Shown: one piece after another, positions 36,077 through 45,354 of the stretch | How positions within the stretch are numbered: the stretch's first letter is position 1 | Layout: every line of letters starts with the position of its first letter | Origin: Mesobaculum littorinae | Lineage (GTDB): Bacteria > Pseudomonadota > Alphaproteobacteria > Rhodobacterales > Rhodobacteraceae | Reading direction: 5' to 3' | DNA length: 64,000 nucleotides | NCBI RefSeq assembly: GCF_004011175.1 | Contig: NZ_RQXX01000002.1 | Coordinates: 62,001-126,000, forward strand | Notes under the pieces: model-generated | Seen by the model: the letters and a program-made list of their open reading frames with translations, nothing else | Databases searched by the model: none | What the model was told of the DNA's origin: nothing | Position numbers and translations under genes: made by a program

Positions 36077-36874
36077 ATGAAGCGATTTCTTCCTTTCCTG
36101 AACCGGCCGCCACGGGTGGCCGTCCTGCGGCTGCAGGGCATGATCGCCACCTCCGGGGCGGGGCGTCTGAACGACGCCACGCTGGCGCCGATGATCGAAA
36201 AGGCGTTTCGCCGTGGCAAGCCGGTGGCGGTTGCGCTGGTCATCAACTCGCCCGGCGGCAGCCCGGTGCAATCCTCGCTGATTGCAGCACGCATCCGCCG
36301 GCTGGCCGAGGAAAAGGGCGTGCCGGTCTATGCCTTCGTCGAGGACGTGGCCGCCTCGGGCGGGTACTGGCTGGCGACGGCGGCCGACGAGATCTACGCC
36401 GACGAAAGCTCGATCCTTGGGTCGATCGGCGTGGTGTCGGCAGGCTTTGGCCTGAACAAGTTCATCAACCGCCACGGCATCGAACGGCGCGTGCATACCG
36501 CGGGCCGGTCGAAGACGATGCTGGACCCTTTCCAGCCCGAAAAGCCCGAGGATGTCGCCCGCCTGACGCAGCTGCAAGAGCAGATCCACGACAGCTTCAT
36601 CGCGCAGGTCCGCGCCCGCCGCGGCGCCAAGCTGGCCGAGGGCGCGGATCTGTTCACGGGCGAGTTCTGGGTCGGGGCCCGGGCGGTCGAGCTTGGGCTG
36701 GCCGATGGCATCGGCCATGTCGTGCCGATGATGAAGGACCGCTTCGGCGACGATGTCCGACTGACGTCCTACAAGCAGCGCCGGCCGTTCCTGTCGCGCT
36801 TCACCTCGGCGCTGGTGCAGGACACCCTAACCGAGGTCGAGGATCGCGCGGCCCAAGCCCGCTTCGGGCTCTGA
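36077..36874 (+). CDS. S49 family peptidase (SohB/SppA-like)
   Basis: A 265-residue serine peptidase of the signal-peptide-peptidase A family. The catalytic Ser lies in VAASGGYWLA (about residue 94) and the catalytic Lys in AGRSKTMLDPF (about residue 149). VALVINSPGGSPVQS is the substrate-binding strand. It lacks a clear N-terminal membrane anchor, so it is a short, possibly cytoplasmic or peripheral form. Its stop overlaps the ATG of the next small gene by one base. Confidence 0.9.
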   Translation: MKRFLPFLNRPPRVAVLRLQGMIATSGAGRLNDATLAPMIEKAFRRGKPVAVALVINSPGGSPVQSSLIAARIRRLAEEKGVPVYAFVEDVAASGGYWLATAADEIYADESSILGSIGVVSAGFGLNKFINRHGIERRVHTAGRSKTMLDPFQPEKPEDVARLTQLQEQIHDSFIAQVRARRGAKLAEGADLFTGEFWVGARAVELGLADGIGHVVPMMKDRFGDDVRLTSYKQRRPFLSRFTSALVQDTLTEVEDRAAQARFGL

Positions 36875-37038
36875 TGATCGTCAAGATCGTCCTCCTCTTT
36901 CTTCTCGCCATGGCTGTGATGGCGATGTTCGGAAAGCTGCGCTTTCCGGGACAGAAACAACTTGCCTCGATGCGGTGCCCGAAATGCGGGCGCTATCGCA
37001 TCGGCAAGGGACCATGCCCCTGCGGGCGGAAAGGTTGA
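36874..37038 (+). CDS. Small membrane-anchored zinc-ribbon protein
   Basis: A 54-residue protein. Residues 1-19 (MIVKIVLLFLLAMAVMAMF) form one membrane span. The rest is a compact ribbon with MRCPKCGRYRIGKGPCPCG, giving four cysteines in two pairs suited to bind zinc. Start and stop overlaps with both neighbours suggest co-translation with the S49 peptidase and the antiporter. No function is known to me. Confidence 0.72.
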   Translation: MIVKIVLLFLLAMAVMAMFGKLRFPGQKQLASMRCPKCGRYRIGKGPCPCGRKG

Positions 37039-37042
37039 CCAT

Positions 37043-38002
37043 TTGCCTGCGTATCTGAGCGTCGTCGTCGGGCTTGCCCTGCTTCTCGTTGCCGGGGATC
37101 TACTGGTCCGCGGGGCGGTCAACACCGCGCTGCGTCTGGGCGTGCCCGCCCTGATCGTCAGCCTGACCATCGTCGCCTTCGGCACATCGGCGCCCGAACT
37201 GCTGATCTCGGTCGGCGCGGTGCTCGACGGGGCGCCGGGGCTCGCACTGGGCAACGTGGTGGGGTCGAACATCGCCAACGTCTTCCTCGTCCTCGGGGTG
37301 CCGGCGCTGCTTGCGCGGCTGGGGACCGAGGGCGACACGCGGCAAAGCTTCTGGCTGATGATCGCGGCGACGGTGCTGTTCATTGTTCTCGCGTTCATGG
37401 GCCCGATCTCGGTGCCGTCGGGCATCATCCTGCTGGCCGGGCTGGCGGTGATGCTGGGGCTGCAGGCGCGCAACGCGCTGGCGCATCGCCGCAGCGCCAA
37501 GGCGCAGGCCGAGGCCGAGATGGAGCTTGAGGGCGCCGACCCCTCGCTGCGCTGGTGGAAGATCCTGCTGTTCCTGGCGCTGGGCCTTGTCGGTCTGCCA
37601 ATCGGTGCGAACCTCCTGATCACCGGCGCGACCGAGATCGCGCTGGCCTGGGGGCTGAGTGAAACCGTGATCGGCCTGACGCTGGTGGCGATCGGGACCT
37701 CGCTGCCCGAGCTTGCGACGACCGTGATGGCCGCGATCCGGCGGCAGGCCGACGTCGCGCTGGGCAACGTCATCGGGTCGAACATGTTCAATCTTCTGGG
37801 CATTCTCGGGGTTGCGAGCCTGGTCGGGCCGATCCCGGTCGAAGACGCGGCGCTGCATTTCGACATCTGGGTGATGCTGGCTGCCGCCTTGGTCGTGGCG
37901 CCCTTCGCCCTGTGGAGCTGGCAGCTGGGGCGGCGTGCGGGCCTTGCGCTGACGCTGGCCTATGTCGCCTACCTGACGGTCACGATCATCTGGGGGACTT
38001 GA
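37043..38002 (+). CDS. Calcium/sodium antiporter (CaCA family, YrbG-like)
   Basis: A 319-residue membrane protein with about ten spans and the two inverted alpha-repeats of the family: FGTSAPELLISV with LGNVVGSNIANVFLVLG, and IGTSLPELATTV with LGNVIGSNMFNLLGILG. The two Glu residues and the GS-N motifs form the ion sites. It exchanges Ca2+ for Na+ or H+ across the inner membrane. The best start is a TTG (LPAYLSVVVG) 8 bases behind AAAGG. An ATG upstream would add residues that overlap the zinc-ribbon gene. Confidence 0.88.
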   Translation: MPAYLSVVVGLALLLVAGDLLVRGAVNTALRLGVPALIVSLTIVAFGTSAPELLISVGAVLDGAPGLALGNVVGSNIANVFLVLGVPALLARLGTEGDTRQSFWLMIAATVLFIVLAFMGPISVPSGIILLAGLAVMLGLQARNALAHRRSAKAQAEAEMELEGADPSLRWWKILLFLALGLVGLPIGANLLITGATEIALAWGLSETVIGLTLVAIGTSLPELATTVMAAIRRQADVALGNVIGSNMFNLLGILGVASLVGPIPVEDAALHFDIWVMLAAALVVAPFALWSWQLGRRAGLALTLAYVAYLTVTIIWGT

Positions 38003-38007
38003 GGGGC

Positions 38008-38787
38008 ATGCAGGAGAAACGCGCGCTTGTCACCGGCGGAGGAAAACGCCTGGGCCGGGCCATGGCGCTGTACCTCGCCGATCACGGCTTTGACGTGGCG
38101 GTGCATTACAACCACTCGGACGCCGCCGCGCGCGACACCGCCGACGAGATCCGCGCCAAGGGACGGGTCGCCGCCACGCTGGCGGCCGACCTGCTGGACG
38201 AGGCCAGCGTCGCCACGCTGGTCGACCGCGCGGCCGAGGCGCTGGGCGGGCGGCTGACGCTGCTGGTCAACAACGCCTCGATCTTCGAATACGACGACAT
38301 GGACAGCATGTCCCGCGACAGCTGGGACCGTGCCATCGAAAGCAACCTGCGCGCGCCGATGCTGCTGACCCAGACCTTCGCGGCACAGGCGCCCGAGCCG
38401 GCGCGGGATGACCGCGGCGAACCCGTGGCGCAGGCGCTGGTCGTCAACATGATCGACGAACGTGTGCGCAAGCTGACGCCCTTCTTCATCAGCTACACGG
38501 TCGCCAAGATGGGGCTGTGGGCATTTACCCGTACCGCGGCACAGGCGCTGGCGCCGAAGGTCCGGGTGAACGGCATCGGCCCCGGCCCGACGCTGCAGGG
38601 CGCCAAGCAGAGCGATGAGCACTTCGCCAAGCAGCGCGCCAACACCATCCTCGAGCGCGGATCCAACCCCGAGGACATCACCGGTGCACTGGGCTACCTG
38701 CTGGCCGCCCGGGGCGTCACCGGGCAGCTTCTGTGCACCGACGGCGGCCAGCATCTGGCGTGGAACACCCCCGATATCGACCGCTGA
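38008..38787 (+). CDS. SDR oxidoreductase, pteridine-reductase/FolM-like
   Basis: This 259-residue short-chain dehydrogenase has TGGGKRLGRAMA as the cofactor loop. The Lys-Arg in that loop favours NADPH and is usual in pteridine reductases. NNASIFEYDD and the catalytic SYTVAKMGLWAFT (Tyr-xxx-Lys) follow. The sequence GSNPEDITGALGYLL near the end fits the same group. Reduction of dihydrofolate or dihydromonapterin is the likely job, but SDR substrates are hard to call. GAGG immediately precedes the ATG, and the antiporter gene ends 5 bases upstream. Confidence 0.82.
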   Translation: MQEKRALVTGGGKRLGRAMALYLADHGFDVAVHYNHSDAAARDTADEIRAKGRVAATLAADLLDEASVATLVDRAAEALGGRLTLLVNNASIFEYDDMDSMSRDSWDRAIESNLRAPMLLTQTFAAQAPEPARDDRGEPVAQALVVNMIDERVRKLTPFFISYTVAKMGLWAFTRTAAQALAPKVRVNGIGPGPTLQGAKQSDEHFAKQRANTILERGSNPEDITGALGYLLAARGVTGQLLCTDGGQHLAWNTPDIDR

Positions 38788-39079
38788 GACTTGGCGCCTC
38801 GTCAAGTTACGCACGGGCGCCAAACGGCGTCACAAAGCTGTTAAGTATTATTTAGGGAATCCATCCACTTACGGGCGCGCAAAAAAATTACGTTTGTTAT
38901 CAGCACCTTGCAGAACGGCCTAATTTTTAAGCGAAGTAACGAAAGCCCTTAAACACAATGCTGAAATCACTTCGCCCCAAACTTATCTGCAGACTTGTCC
39001 ACAGTTTCGGGGGACATATTCCCTCTTGCCCTCGCCGGGCGCATGATCCTGCCCCACCACGGAATCACAGAGCCGCCCG
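38788..39079. promoter_or_regulatory. AT-rich intergenic region with DnaA-box-like 9-mers upstream of uvrC
   Basis: This stretch is markedly AT-richer than anything nearby apart from the glycosyltransferase island. It includes TTATCAGCA (38898), TTATCTGCA (38983) and TTGTCCACA (38995), each one or two changes from the DnaA box TTATCCACA. A long A-run lies at 38879-38887. It must hold the uvrC promoter. The boxes could mean DnaA control or be chance in AT-rich DNA. I do not see enough for an origin. Confidence 0.4.
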
Positions 39080-40966
39080 ATGACCACCGATTTCACCCCA
39101 GACAGCGACACGGACAGCCAACGTCCGCGGGGGCATGCCTGCGTCCAGAGCTACCTCAAGACGCTGGATTCCTCGCCCGGGGTCTACCGGATGCTCGATG
39201 AGAAGGGCGCGGTGCTTTACGTCGGCAAGGCACGCAATCTCAGGAACCGCGTGTCGAATTATGCCCGCCCCGCGGGGCATTCGGCGCGGATCTCGCGGAT
39301 GATCGCCGACACCGCGTCGATGATGTTCCTGACCACCCGGACCGAGACCGAGGCGCTGCTGCTTGAACAGAACCTGATCAAGCAGCTCAAGCCCCGCTAC
39401 AACGTGCTTCTGCGCGACGACAAGTCGTTCCCGAACATCCTCGTCGCCAAGGATCACAGCTATCCGCAGATCAAGAAGCACCGCGGCGCGAAAAGCGAGA
39501 AGGGCGCCTATTACGGCCCCTTCGCCAGCGCGGGCGCGGTGAACCGGACGCTGAACCAGTTGCAACGCGTCTTTCTGCTGCGCAACTGCACCGATTCCAC
39601 ATTCGAAACGCGCACGCGGCCCTGCCTGCTCTACCAGATCAAGCGGTGCAGCGCGCCCTGCGTCGGCCATATCTCAAAGGATGACTACGCCGGGCTGGTG
39701 CACGACGCCGAACGCTTCCTGCAGGGGCGGTCGACCAACGTGCAGTCCCAGCTTGCGAAAGAGATGGAGGAGGCGTCCGAGGCGATGGAGTTCGAGCGCG
39801 CCGCCGCCCTGCGCGACCGGATCCGCGCGCTGACGCAGGTGCAGTCGAACCAGGGCGTGAACCCGCAGGGCGTGTCCGAGGCCGACGTCATCGCGCTGCA
39901 CATGGAGGGCGGGCAGGCCTGCGTGCAGGTTTTCTTCATCCGCGCGAACCAGAACTGGGGCAACCGCGACTACTATCCGCGCACCGGCTCGGGCGCCGAC
40001 GCGGCCGAGGTGCTTCAGGCCTTCCTGGGCCAGTTCTACGACAATAAAGAGCCGCCGCGGATGCTGCTTCTGTCCGACGACATCGAAGAGACCGAGCTGA
40101 TGTCCGAGGCGCTGGCCGAACGCGCCGGCCGCAAGGTCGAGATCCTCGTGCCGCAGCGGGGCGAGAAGAAGGAGCTGGTGGCCAACGCCCTGCGCAACGC
40201 CCGCGAAAGCCTGGCCCGGCGGATGGCCGAGACGGCGACGCAGACCAAGTTGCTCGCAGGTCTGGCCGAGGCCTTCGACCTGGCCGCGCCGCCGCAGCGG
40301 ATCGAGGTCTACGACAACAGCCACATCCAGGGCACGAACGCCGTCGGCGGCATGATCGTCGCAGGCCCCGAGGGGCTGATGAAGAACCAGTATCGCAAGT
40401 TCAACATCCGCGGCACCGACCTGACGCCGGGCGACGACTTCGGCATGATGAAAGAGGTTCTGACCCGCCGATTCGCCCGCCTGCAGAAAGAGGACCCCGA
40501 CCGCGAGCGGGGCATGTGGCCCGACCTGCTGCTGATCGACGGCGGCGCCGGGCAGGTGAGTGCCGTGCACGAGATCATGGCAGAGATGGGGGTCGAGGAT
40601 ATCGCCATGGTGGGCGTCGCCAAGGGCATTGATCGCGATGCCGGGAAGGAAGAATTCCACCGGACGGGCAAACGCCCCTTTGCCCTGCGCCACAACGATC
40701 CCGTCCTCTATTTCGTGCAACGCCTGCGGGACGAGGCGCACCGCTTTGCCATCGGCACCCACCGCGCGAAAAGGGCCAAGGGCGTCAGTGCAACGCCGCT
40801 GGACGAGGTCCCGGGCGTCGGCGCCACGCGCAAGCGCGCGCTGCTGACCCATTTCGGCAGCGCCAAGGCGGTCAGCCGGGCGGGATTGGCCGATCTCAAG
40901 GCCGTCGATGGCATCAGCGAAGGCCTGGCCGAGAAGATCTACGACTTTTTCCACGAACGCGGCTAG
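39080..40966 (+). CDS. uvrC: Excinuclease ABC subunit C
   Basis: The 628-residue UvrC makes both incisions in nucleotide excision repair. An N-terminal GIY-YIG nuclease is visible ([20 protein letters not shown]). After a Cys-rich stretch comes the UVR domain ([20 protein letters not shown]). The RNase H-like 5' nuclease has [18 protein letters not shown] and [12 protein letters not shown]. Two C-terminal helix-hairpin-helix motifs end the protein ([19 protein letters not shown]). Length is usual for the family. The N-terminus has about 20 extra polar residues before the nuclease. Confidence 0.97.
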   Translation: MTTDFTPDSDTDSQRPRGHACVQSYLKTLDSSPGVYRMLDEKGAVLYVGKARNLRNRVSNYARPAGHSARISRMIADTASMMFLTTRTETEALLLEQNLIKQLKPRYNVLLRDDKSFPNILVAKDHSYPQIKKHRGAKSEKGAYYGPFASAGAVNRTLNQLQRVFLLRNCTDSTFETRTRPCLLYQIKRCSAPCVGHISKDDYAGLVHDAERFLQGRSTNVQSQLAKEMEEASEAMEFERAAALRDRIRALTQVQSNQGVNPQGVSEADVIALHMEGGQACVQVFFIRANQNWGNRDYYPRTGSGADAAEVLQAFLGQFYDNKEPPRMLLLSDDIEETELMSEALAERAGRKVEILVPQRGEKKELVANALRNARESLARRMAETATQTKLLAGLAEAFDLAAPPQRIEVYDNSHIQGTNAVGGMIVAGPEGLMKNQYRKFNIRGTDLTPGDDFGMMKEVLTRRFARLQKEDPDRERGMWPDLLLIDGGAGQVSAVHEIMAEMGVEDIAMVGVAKGIDRDAGKEEFHRTGKRPFALRHNDPVLYFVQRLRDEAHRFAIGTHRAKRAKGVSATPLDEVPGVGATRKRALLTHFGSAKAVSRAGLADLKAVDGISEGLAEKIYDFFHERG

Positions 40967-41017
40967 GCGGCGCGTCCGGCGGCGCTATTCGGGGGGCTTG
41001 GCGTGATCGGAGGGCCG

Positions 41018-41050
41018 CGAGGGGCGTGGTGGCCGCCCCCGACGCCCTCG
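41018..41050 (+). terminator. Stem-loop after uvrC
   Basis: CGAGGGGCGT and ACGCCCTCG pair with one bulged G and enclose a GC-rich loop, 51 bases past the uvrC stop. No T-run follows, so termination would be weak. Confidence 0.35.
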
Positions 41051-41114
41051 CCAGGTCCGGAAATCTCTGGCAACGTGTCTTTCCCCGTGGACGGCAACGG
41101 ACTACATCTGCGTC

Positions 41115-41735
41115 ATGACATGGACCCTACCCAATATCCTTACGGTTCTTCGCCTGCTGGCCGCGCCCGGCGTCGCCGTGATGTTCCTCTTCTTCTTTCG
41201 GCCCTGGGCGGACTGGCTGGCGCTGATCCTCTTTGTCGGCGCCGCCGTCACCGACTGGTTCGACGGCTACCTTGCCCGCGCGTGGAAGCAGGAATCGAAG
41301 TTCGGCGCGATGCTCGACCCCATCGCCGACAAGGCGATGGTGGTGATCGCGCTGCTGGTCGTTACCGGCTTTTCCGGGATGAACCCCTGGATCCTGCTGC
41401 CCGCGACGGTCATCCTGTTCCGCGAGGTCTTCGTGTCCGGCCTGCGGGAATTCCTGGGCGCGAAGGCAGGAACGCTGAAGGTCACCAAGCTGGCCAAGTG
41501 GAAGACGACCGCGCAGATGGTGGCCATCGCGGTGCTGTTTCTGGGCACGGGGCTCGATTTCCTCGAACACGGGACCGGCGCCGAAGGCAGTGGCCTCGCC
41601 CGCCTGTCCGAGGGTCCGGCGGGCTGGGCAACCTTTCTCGGGATCATCCTTCTGTGGATCGCGGGCGTGCTGACGCTGATCACCGGCTGGGATTACTTCC
41701 GCAAGGCGCTGCCCTTCCTGCAGGGCCCGAAATAG
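41115..41735 (+). CDS. pgsA: CDP-diacylglycerol-glycerol-3-phosphate 3-phosphatidyltransferase
   Basis: A 206-residue membrane enzyme that commits CDP-diacylglycerol to phosphatidylglycerol. The CDP-alcohol phosphotransferase signature is complete: DWFDGYLAR, then KFGAMLDPIADK, giving the D-x2-DG-x2-AR-x8-G-x3-D-x3-D pattern. Its start TWTLPNILTVLRL is typical of PgsA. About five hydrophobic spans are present, with a loop between spans (about residues 155-180) longer than in E. coli. Confidence 0.94.
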   Translation: MTWTLPNILTVLRLLAAPGVAVMFLFFFRPWADWLALILFVGAAVTDWFDGYLARAWKQESKFGAMLDPIADKAMVVIALLVVTGFSGMNPWILLPATVILFREVFVSGLREFLGAKAGTLKVTKLAKWKTTAQMVAIAVLFLGTGLDFLEHGTGAEGSGLARLSEGPAGWATFLGIILLWIAGVLTLITGWDYFRKALPFLQGPK

Positions 41736-41745
41736 GGGGCGCGCC

Positions 41746-41994
41746 ATGATCGATGTCGTGTATTTCGCCTGGCTTCGCGAACGGATCGGTCTGCCGCGCG
41801 AACAGGTCGAAACCCGGGCCGAGACGGTCGCCGACCTCGTGGCCGAGCTGACCGCGCGCGAGCCGCGCTATGCCGCGGCATTTGCCGATACCGCCTCGGT
41901 GCGGGTGGCGCTTGACCAAAGTCTCGCGGGATTCGACGCGCCGTTGTCGGGCGTGCGCGAGGTCGCGTTCTTCCCGCCGATGACGGGCGGCTAG
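41746..41994 (+). CDS. moaD: Molybdopterin synthase small subunit
   Basis: An 82-residue ubiquitin-fold protein beginning IDVVYFAWLRERIG and ending in FFPPMTGG. The terminal Gly-Gly is the site that is adenylated and thiocarboxylated to carry sulfur to precursor Z. moaE follows with a 3-base gap, which matches the need for a 1:1 enzyme complex. Confidence 0.94.
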   Translation: MIDVVYFAWLRERIGLPREQVETRAETVADLVAELTAREPRYAAAFADTASVRVALDQSLAGFDAPLSGVREVAFFPPMTGG

Positions 41995-41997
41995 GCG

Positions 41998-42441
41998 ATG
42001 CTGCGCGTCGATGCCGCAGCCTTCGATCCGGGCGCCGAGCTTAACGCCTTTTCTGCGGGTCTGACGACGGCAGGCGCCGTCGTGTCGTTCACCGGCATCG
42101 TGCGCGACACCCCGGCGGGCCTCGCTGCCATGGAGATCGAGCACTATCCGGCGATGACCGGCCCCGCCATCGCCGAGATGCAGACCACCGCCGCCCGACG
42201 CTGGGATCTGGCTGCAAGCCTGGTGATCCATCGGCACGGGCGGCTGGAGCCCGGCGAGACCATCATGATGGTCGCCACCGCCGCCCCGCACCGCGCCGCG
42301 GCCTTCGCGGCGACCGAGTACCTGATGGACTACCTGAAATCCCGCGCACCCTTCTGGAAGAAGGAAATTGCCCGCGACGGGACCGAGACATGGGTCGCGG
42401 CCACCCCCGAAGACGAAGACGCCTTGTCGCGCTGGGACTGA
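41998..42441 (+). CDS. moaE: Molybdopterin synthase catalytic subunit
   Basis: The 147-residue MoaE contains VSFTGIVRD, EIEHYPAMT, VIHRHGRLEPGE and the catalytic-loop segment LKSRAPFWKKE with the paired lysines. Together with MoaD it inserts two sulfurs into precursor Z to make molybdopterin. moaB, another gene of molybdenum cofactor synthesis, lies about 13 kb further on. Confidence 0.95.
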   Translation: MLRVDAAAFDPGAELNAFSAGLTTAGAVVSFTGIVRDTPAGLAAMEIEHYPAMTGPAIAEMQTTAARRWDLAASLVIHRHGRLEPGETIMMVATAAPHRAAAFAATEYLMDYLKSRAPFWKKEIARDGTETWVAATPEDEDALSRWD

Positions 42442-42844
42442 GCGCCCGGGCGCAGACACCGAAGCGGCGGCAGGGGTCGCAAAGGCGACCGGCAGGATGG
42501 TCCGAAAGGTCGGGACCGCCCTGGGCCCCGGTGTTTCAAGACAAGAGGATACAGGGGGGCGGCCCCCGCCCACCGTCGGGCCGACCCCAGGGAGCGTGCC
42601 GAGGGCCGGACGCCTTGGTGTCGGTTCAACCGGACATGCAGGAAGGGCGCGGCGTGCGGCGCGGGCTACCGTGGGTGATGAGCCGAGGGTGCCCAAGGCC
42701 CCGCCACGGTGATGACGTGCCGCGGCGCATGCGCGTCGCGCGTGCGCGGTGGCGGCGTCGCAGGGGGGTGATGTTTCCCGGCGCGATTGCCCGGGGCGGG
42801 CGCAGCAGGGCGAACGCTTGCTGCCGGGGCCGTGCGGGCGCCGG
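42442..42844. other. Long non-coding spacer between convergent genes
   Basis: About 400 bases between moaE (plus) and a small minus-strand gene. The self-complementary 12-mer GCGCCCGGGCGC begins right after the moaE stop. Beyond that I see only GC-rich sequence with Arg-rich open frames and no sign of a gene. Confidence 0.45.
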
Positions 42845-43174
42845 TCAGCCGGCCTTGTGCGTCCGTTCGATATAGGCGCGCAGCTCTTCGGATTCGTGGC
42901 GGGCGTCGCGCAGGCCGTCCATGGCGGCACGCAGCTCGGCCTCGGTCTGGGACAGTTGGCCGGTCATCTCGGCCTCGCGCTGCTGAAGGTAGACCAGTGC
43001 CTGATCGCGCGCTTCCTCGGCCTCGTGCAGCTGCTGCGCCATGTTGTCGATCTCGCCCAGATCGGCCTGGCTGACGCGGGTGAGGCGGTGCACCAGCCAG
43101 CAGGCGAACCAGCCCAGGGCAAAGGCGACGAAGAGGACGATCGCCGTGACGACGATGAATTCAGTTCTGTTCAT
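42845..43174 (-). CDS. Membrane-anchored coiled-coil protein
   Basis: This encodes a 109-residue protein. One membrane span at residues 7-28 (IVVTAIVLFVAFALGWFACWL) is followed by about 75 residues of heptad-like, Glu/Gln/Leu-rich helix (MAQQLHEAEEARDQALVYL). It lies 14 bases behind the OmpA-family gene on the same strand, so both may be made together and act at the envelope. No named family is recognised. Confidence 0.72.
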   Translation of the reverse strand: MNRTEFIVVTAIVLFVAFALGWFACWLVHRLTRVSQADLGEIDNMAQQLHEAEEARDQALVYLQQREAEMTGQLSQTEAELRAAMDGLRDARHESEELRAYIERTHKAG

Positions 43175-43188
43175 TCACTCCGTGTCCC

Positions 43189-45291
43189 TCAGTCGTCCGT
43201 CTGCGGCCGGGGCCGCGGGGTCGGGTCGCCCTCGCCCGGGGTGCGCACCTCGGGCACGACCCCGCTTTCGTCGGGCCGATCCGCGGCGCTGTCATCGGCG
43301 GCACCGTCGCCGTTTTCGCCCTCCGCGTCACCGTCCTCGGCGCTGTCACCATCCTCCGCGCCGTCTGCGGCGGTCGCGTCGCTTTGCGTGTCGGTCGCAG
43401 CGTCGTCCGGGGTGCCCTCTTCTGCGTCGGCCTGGGCCTGAGCCTGAGCTTCGGCCTGGGCTGCTGCCTCTTCTTCCGACACCAGGAGGGCGAATTCAAT
43501 ACGTCGGTTCGCCTCGCGGCCCTCTTCGGTGCCGTTGTCGGCAATCGGTTCGCTTTCGCCGTAGCCGCGGGCAGTGAGGTTCGAGGTCGGCACGCGGCGG
43601 GCGCGCAGGGCGCCCAGCACGGCCTCGGCCCGGGCCTGCGACAGGTCGCGGTTCATCGTCTCGCGCCCCTGGCTGTCGGTATGGCCGCCGACCTCCATCG
43701 TCACGTCTTCGCATTTGCGCAGGATGTCGGCGATGCGGTCGACGGTGTCCCGGGCGGCGGAATCGATCATGTCCGAGCCGGGTTCGAAGGTGATCTGCCG
43801 CGCCGCGAGGACGGAGTTGGCCTGATCCACGCATTCCTGCGGCGTCGGCAGGCCCAGCGTGGGATCGAGCGTCTTGTCATAGGCCACGTCGATGGTGAAA
43901 TCGGCCTCCTCGCCCAGCTTGCTGGCGAGGATCCGCGCGATTTCCGAGCGCGCCTTCTGCACGCCGGTCGTGCCCGAGACGGCGATGCTGTCGGGCTCGA
44001 CGATCACGGTGCCGAACTCCAAAAGCGCCATGGCGTCCAGCGCGGCGAGGATGCGCGGGCCCCACCCCTCGGGCAGGTCGGCGACGGTGCGTGTGGCATC
44101 GGTCACCTCGCCATGGCCAAAGCGGGCGCGGGCAAAGGTTTCGATGGCGGCACGGGTGCGGGCGTCGGGCACGCGGCCGCGCAGCCGCACCTCGCCCTCT
44201 TCGGTCTGCGTGGCGATGAACTGCGGCGGTCCCTGCGGGGCGGGCGTGGCCTCTTCGGGCGGCGGGGGCAGGGTGGCCTGCAGGGCAAAGACCTCGGGCA
44301 GCGCGCCTTCCAGCGCGCCGACCTCGGCGTCGAAGAGCTCGGGCGCGGTGCCCTGCGCGGCGACAAGGCTGATATCGGCATCCGACACGGTCAGGGTTCC
44401 GCCGCCCAGCCGCCCCAGCGTTCCGATCGCGGCCGACATCGCCTCGGGCCAGTCGGGCGAGGGCACGCCCAGGCCGATGGTGCAGTCGCCGCCATCCTCC
44501 ATCCCGGCGTCGGCGGCGGCCTTCAGGATGCGGTCGCGGCCCTGCGTTGTCGCGGCCGAGCACGCGTCGAACCGCGCGCCACGGTCGTCGATCAGGAAGC
44601 GCAGGGTGAAGGGGGTGATGACCGGCCGTGGCGCGGCGATGTCGAGCGCAAGGCGCAGCCCTTCGGGGCGGGTCCGCGACAGGCGGGATTCGATGCGCTC
44701 CCGGTCCTCGGGCGATTGCGAGATCGCGGTGACGGCGACCCGCCCGGCCGAGATCGAGACCTTGGATTGCGGCAGATTCTCAAGTGCTTCGATGCCGTAG
44801 TCGAGCGCGCTCTGCCAGCCTTTGGGAGAGGGGAAATCGGCGCTTTCCAGCAGGTCGGCGACGTCGTCGGTATCGGCAGCGTCCGAGATGCTGGCCGCCA
44901 GTGCCGCGCGGTCGGTCGCGGCGGGGATCAGCCCGATCACCGACACGCCGTTGTCGTTGCGCAGGATTTCGACCGAGAAGTCCGGCGCCGCGATGCGTTC
45001 GGCCTCGGCCACGGCCATGTCGTCGATCACCCGGGCCGAATCCACCACGCGCCCGGCGATCGACAGGGCGCGGAACCGCGTCGCCTCGGTCTGGGCGGTG
45101 CCGGTCAGGCGCAGTTGCAGCCCGTCGGCGCGCACCTCGACCCACTCCTCGCCCGCTGCCGTCAGGGCGCCGCGCACGTCGGTGACGGCCTGTTTCTCGA
45201 TCTGCGCGACCGCCACCGAGGCGGCATAGAGGGCCGCCGCGGCGGCCACGAGAAGGACGAGGATCGTCGGAACGACGGAGCGAAGGCGCAT
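43189..45291 (-). CDS. OmpA-family protein with BON-like repeats
   Basis: A 700-residue protein. An N-terminal anchor (VVPTILVLLVAAAAALYAAS) is followed by several repeated alpha/beta modules resembling BON/secretin-type domains (VRGALTAAGEEWVEVRADG; VRLRGRVPDARTRAAIE). An OmpA C-like peptidoglycan-binding domain lies at about 505-610 (ITFEPGSDMIDSAARDTV, VGGHTDSQGR, LSQARAEAVLGAL, NRRIEFAL). The last 85 residues are Asp/Glu/Ala-rich and look disordered. It should span inner membrane to peptidoglycan. The start beginning MRLRSVV is preferred over a longer Arg/Pro-rich extension. Confidence 0.85.
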   Translation of the reverse strand: MRLRSVVPTILVLLVAAAAALYAASVAVAQIEKQAVTDVRGALTAAGEEWVEVRADGLQLRLTGTAQTEATRFRALSIAGRVVDSARVIDDMAVAEAERIAAPDFSVEILRNDNGVSVIGLIPAATDRAALAASISDAADTDDVADLLESADFPSPKGWQSALDYGIEALENLPQSKVSISAGRVAVTAISQSPEDRERIESRLSRTRPEGLRLALDIAAPRPVITPFTLRFLIDDRGARFDACSAATTQGRDRILKAAADAGMEDGGDCTIGLGVPSPDWPEAMSAAIGTLGRLGGGTLTVSDADISLVAAQGTAPELFDAEVGALEGALPEVFALQATLPPPPEEATPAPQGPPQFIATQTEEGEVRLRGRVPDARTRAAIETFARARFGHGEVTDATRTVADLPEGWGPRILAALDAMALLEFGTVIVEPDSIAVSGTTGVQKARSEIARILASKLGEEADFTIDVAYDKTLDPTLGLPTPQECVDQANSVLAARQITFEPGSDMIDSAARDTVDRIADILRKCEDVTMEVGGHTDSQGRETMNRDLSQARAEAVLGALRARRVPTSNLTARGYGESEPIADNGTEEGREANRRIEFALLVSEEEAAAQAEAQAQAQADAEEGTPDDAATDTQSDATAADGAEDGDSAEDGDAEGENGDGAADDSAADRPDESGVVPEVRTPGEGDPTPRPRPQTDD

Positions 45292-45354
45292 AAGGCAGGT
45301 CTGGGGTCGGCTTCGGGCTGATCGGGGTCTAGTCTGCGGGAGCGGGGCGCACAA

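Noticed and set aside
37043-38002. Starting the antiporter at an upstream ATG (36962).
   Set aside because: That would put 27 Arg/Gly/Cys-rich residues ahead of the first span and overlap the zinc-ribbon gene. The TTG with AAAGG at proper distance fits the family start.
38788-39079. Chromosomal replication origin.
   Set aside because: Only three imperfect DnaA-like boxes, no dnaA, parAB, hemE or other usual origin neighbours, and no visible unwinding-element repeats.
43384-45321. A 645-codon plus-strand frame opposite the OmpA-family gene.
   Set aside because: No recognisable motif, while the minus strand shows a full OmpA C-like domain and a signal anchor.
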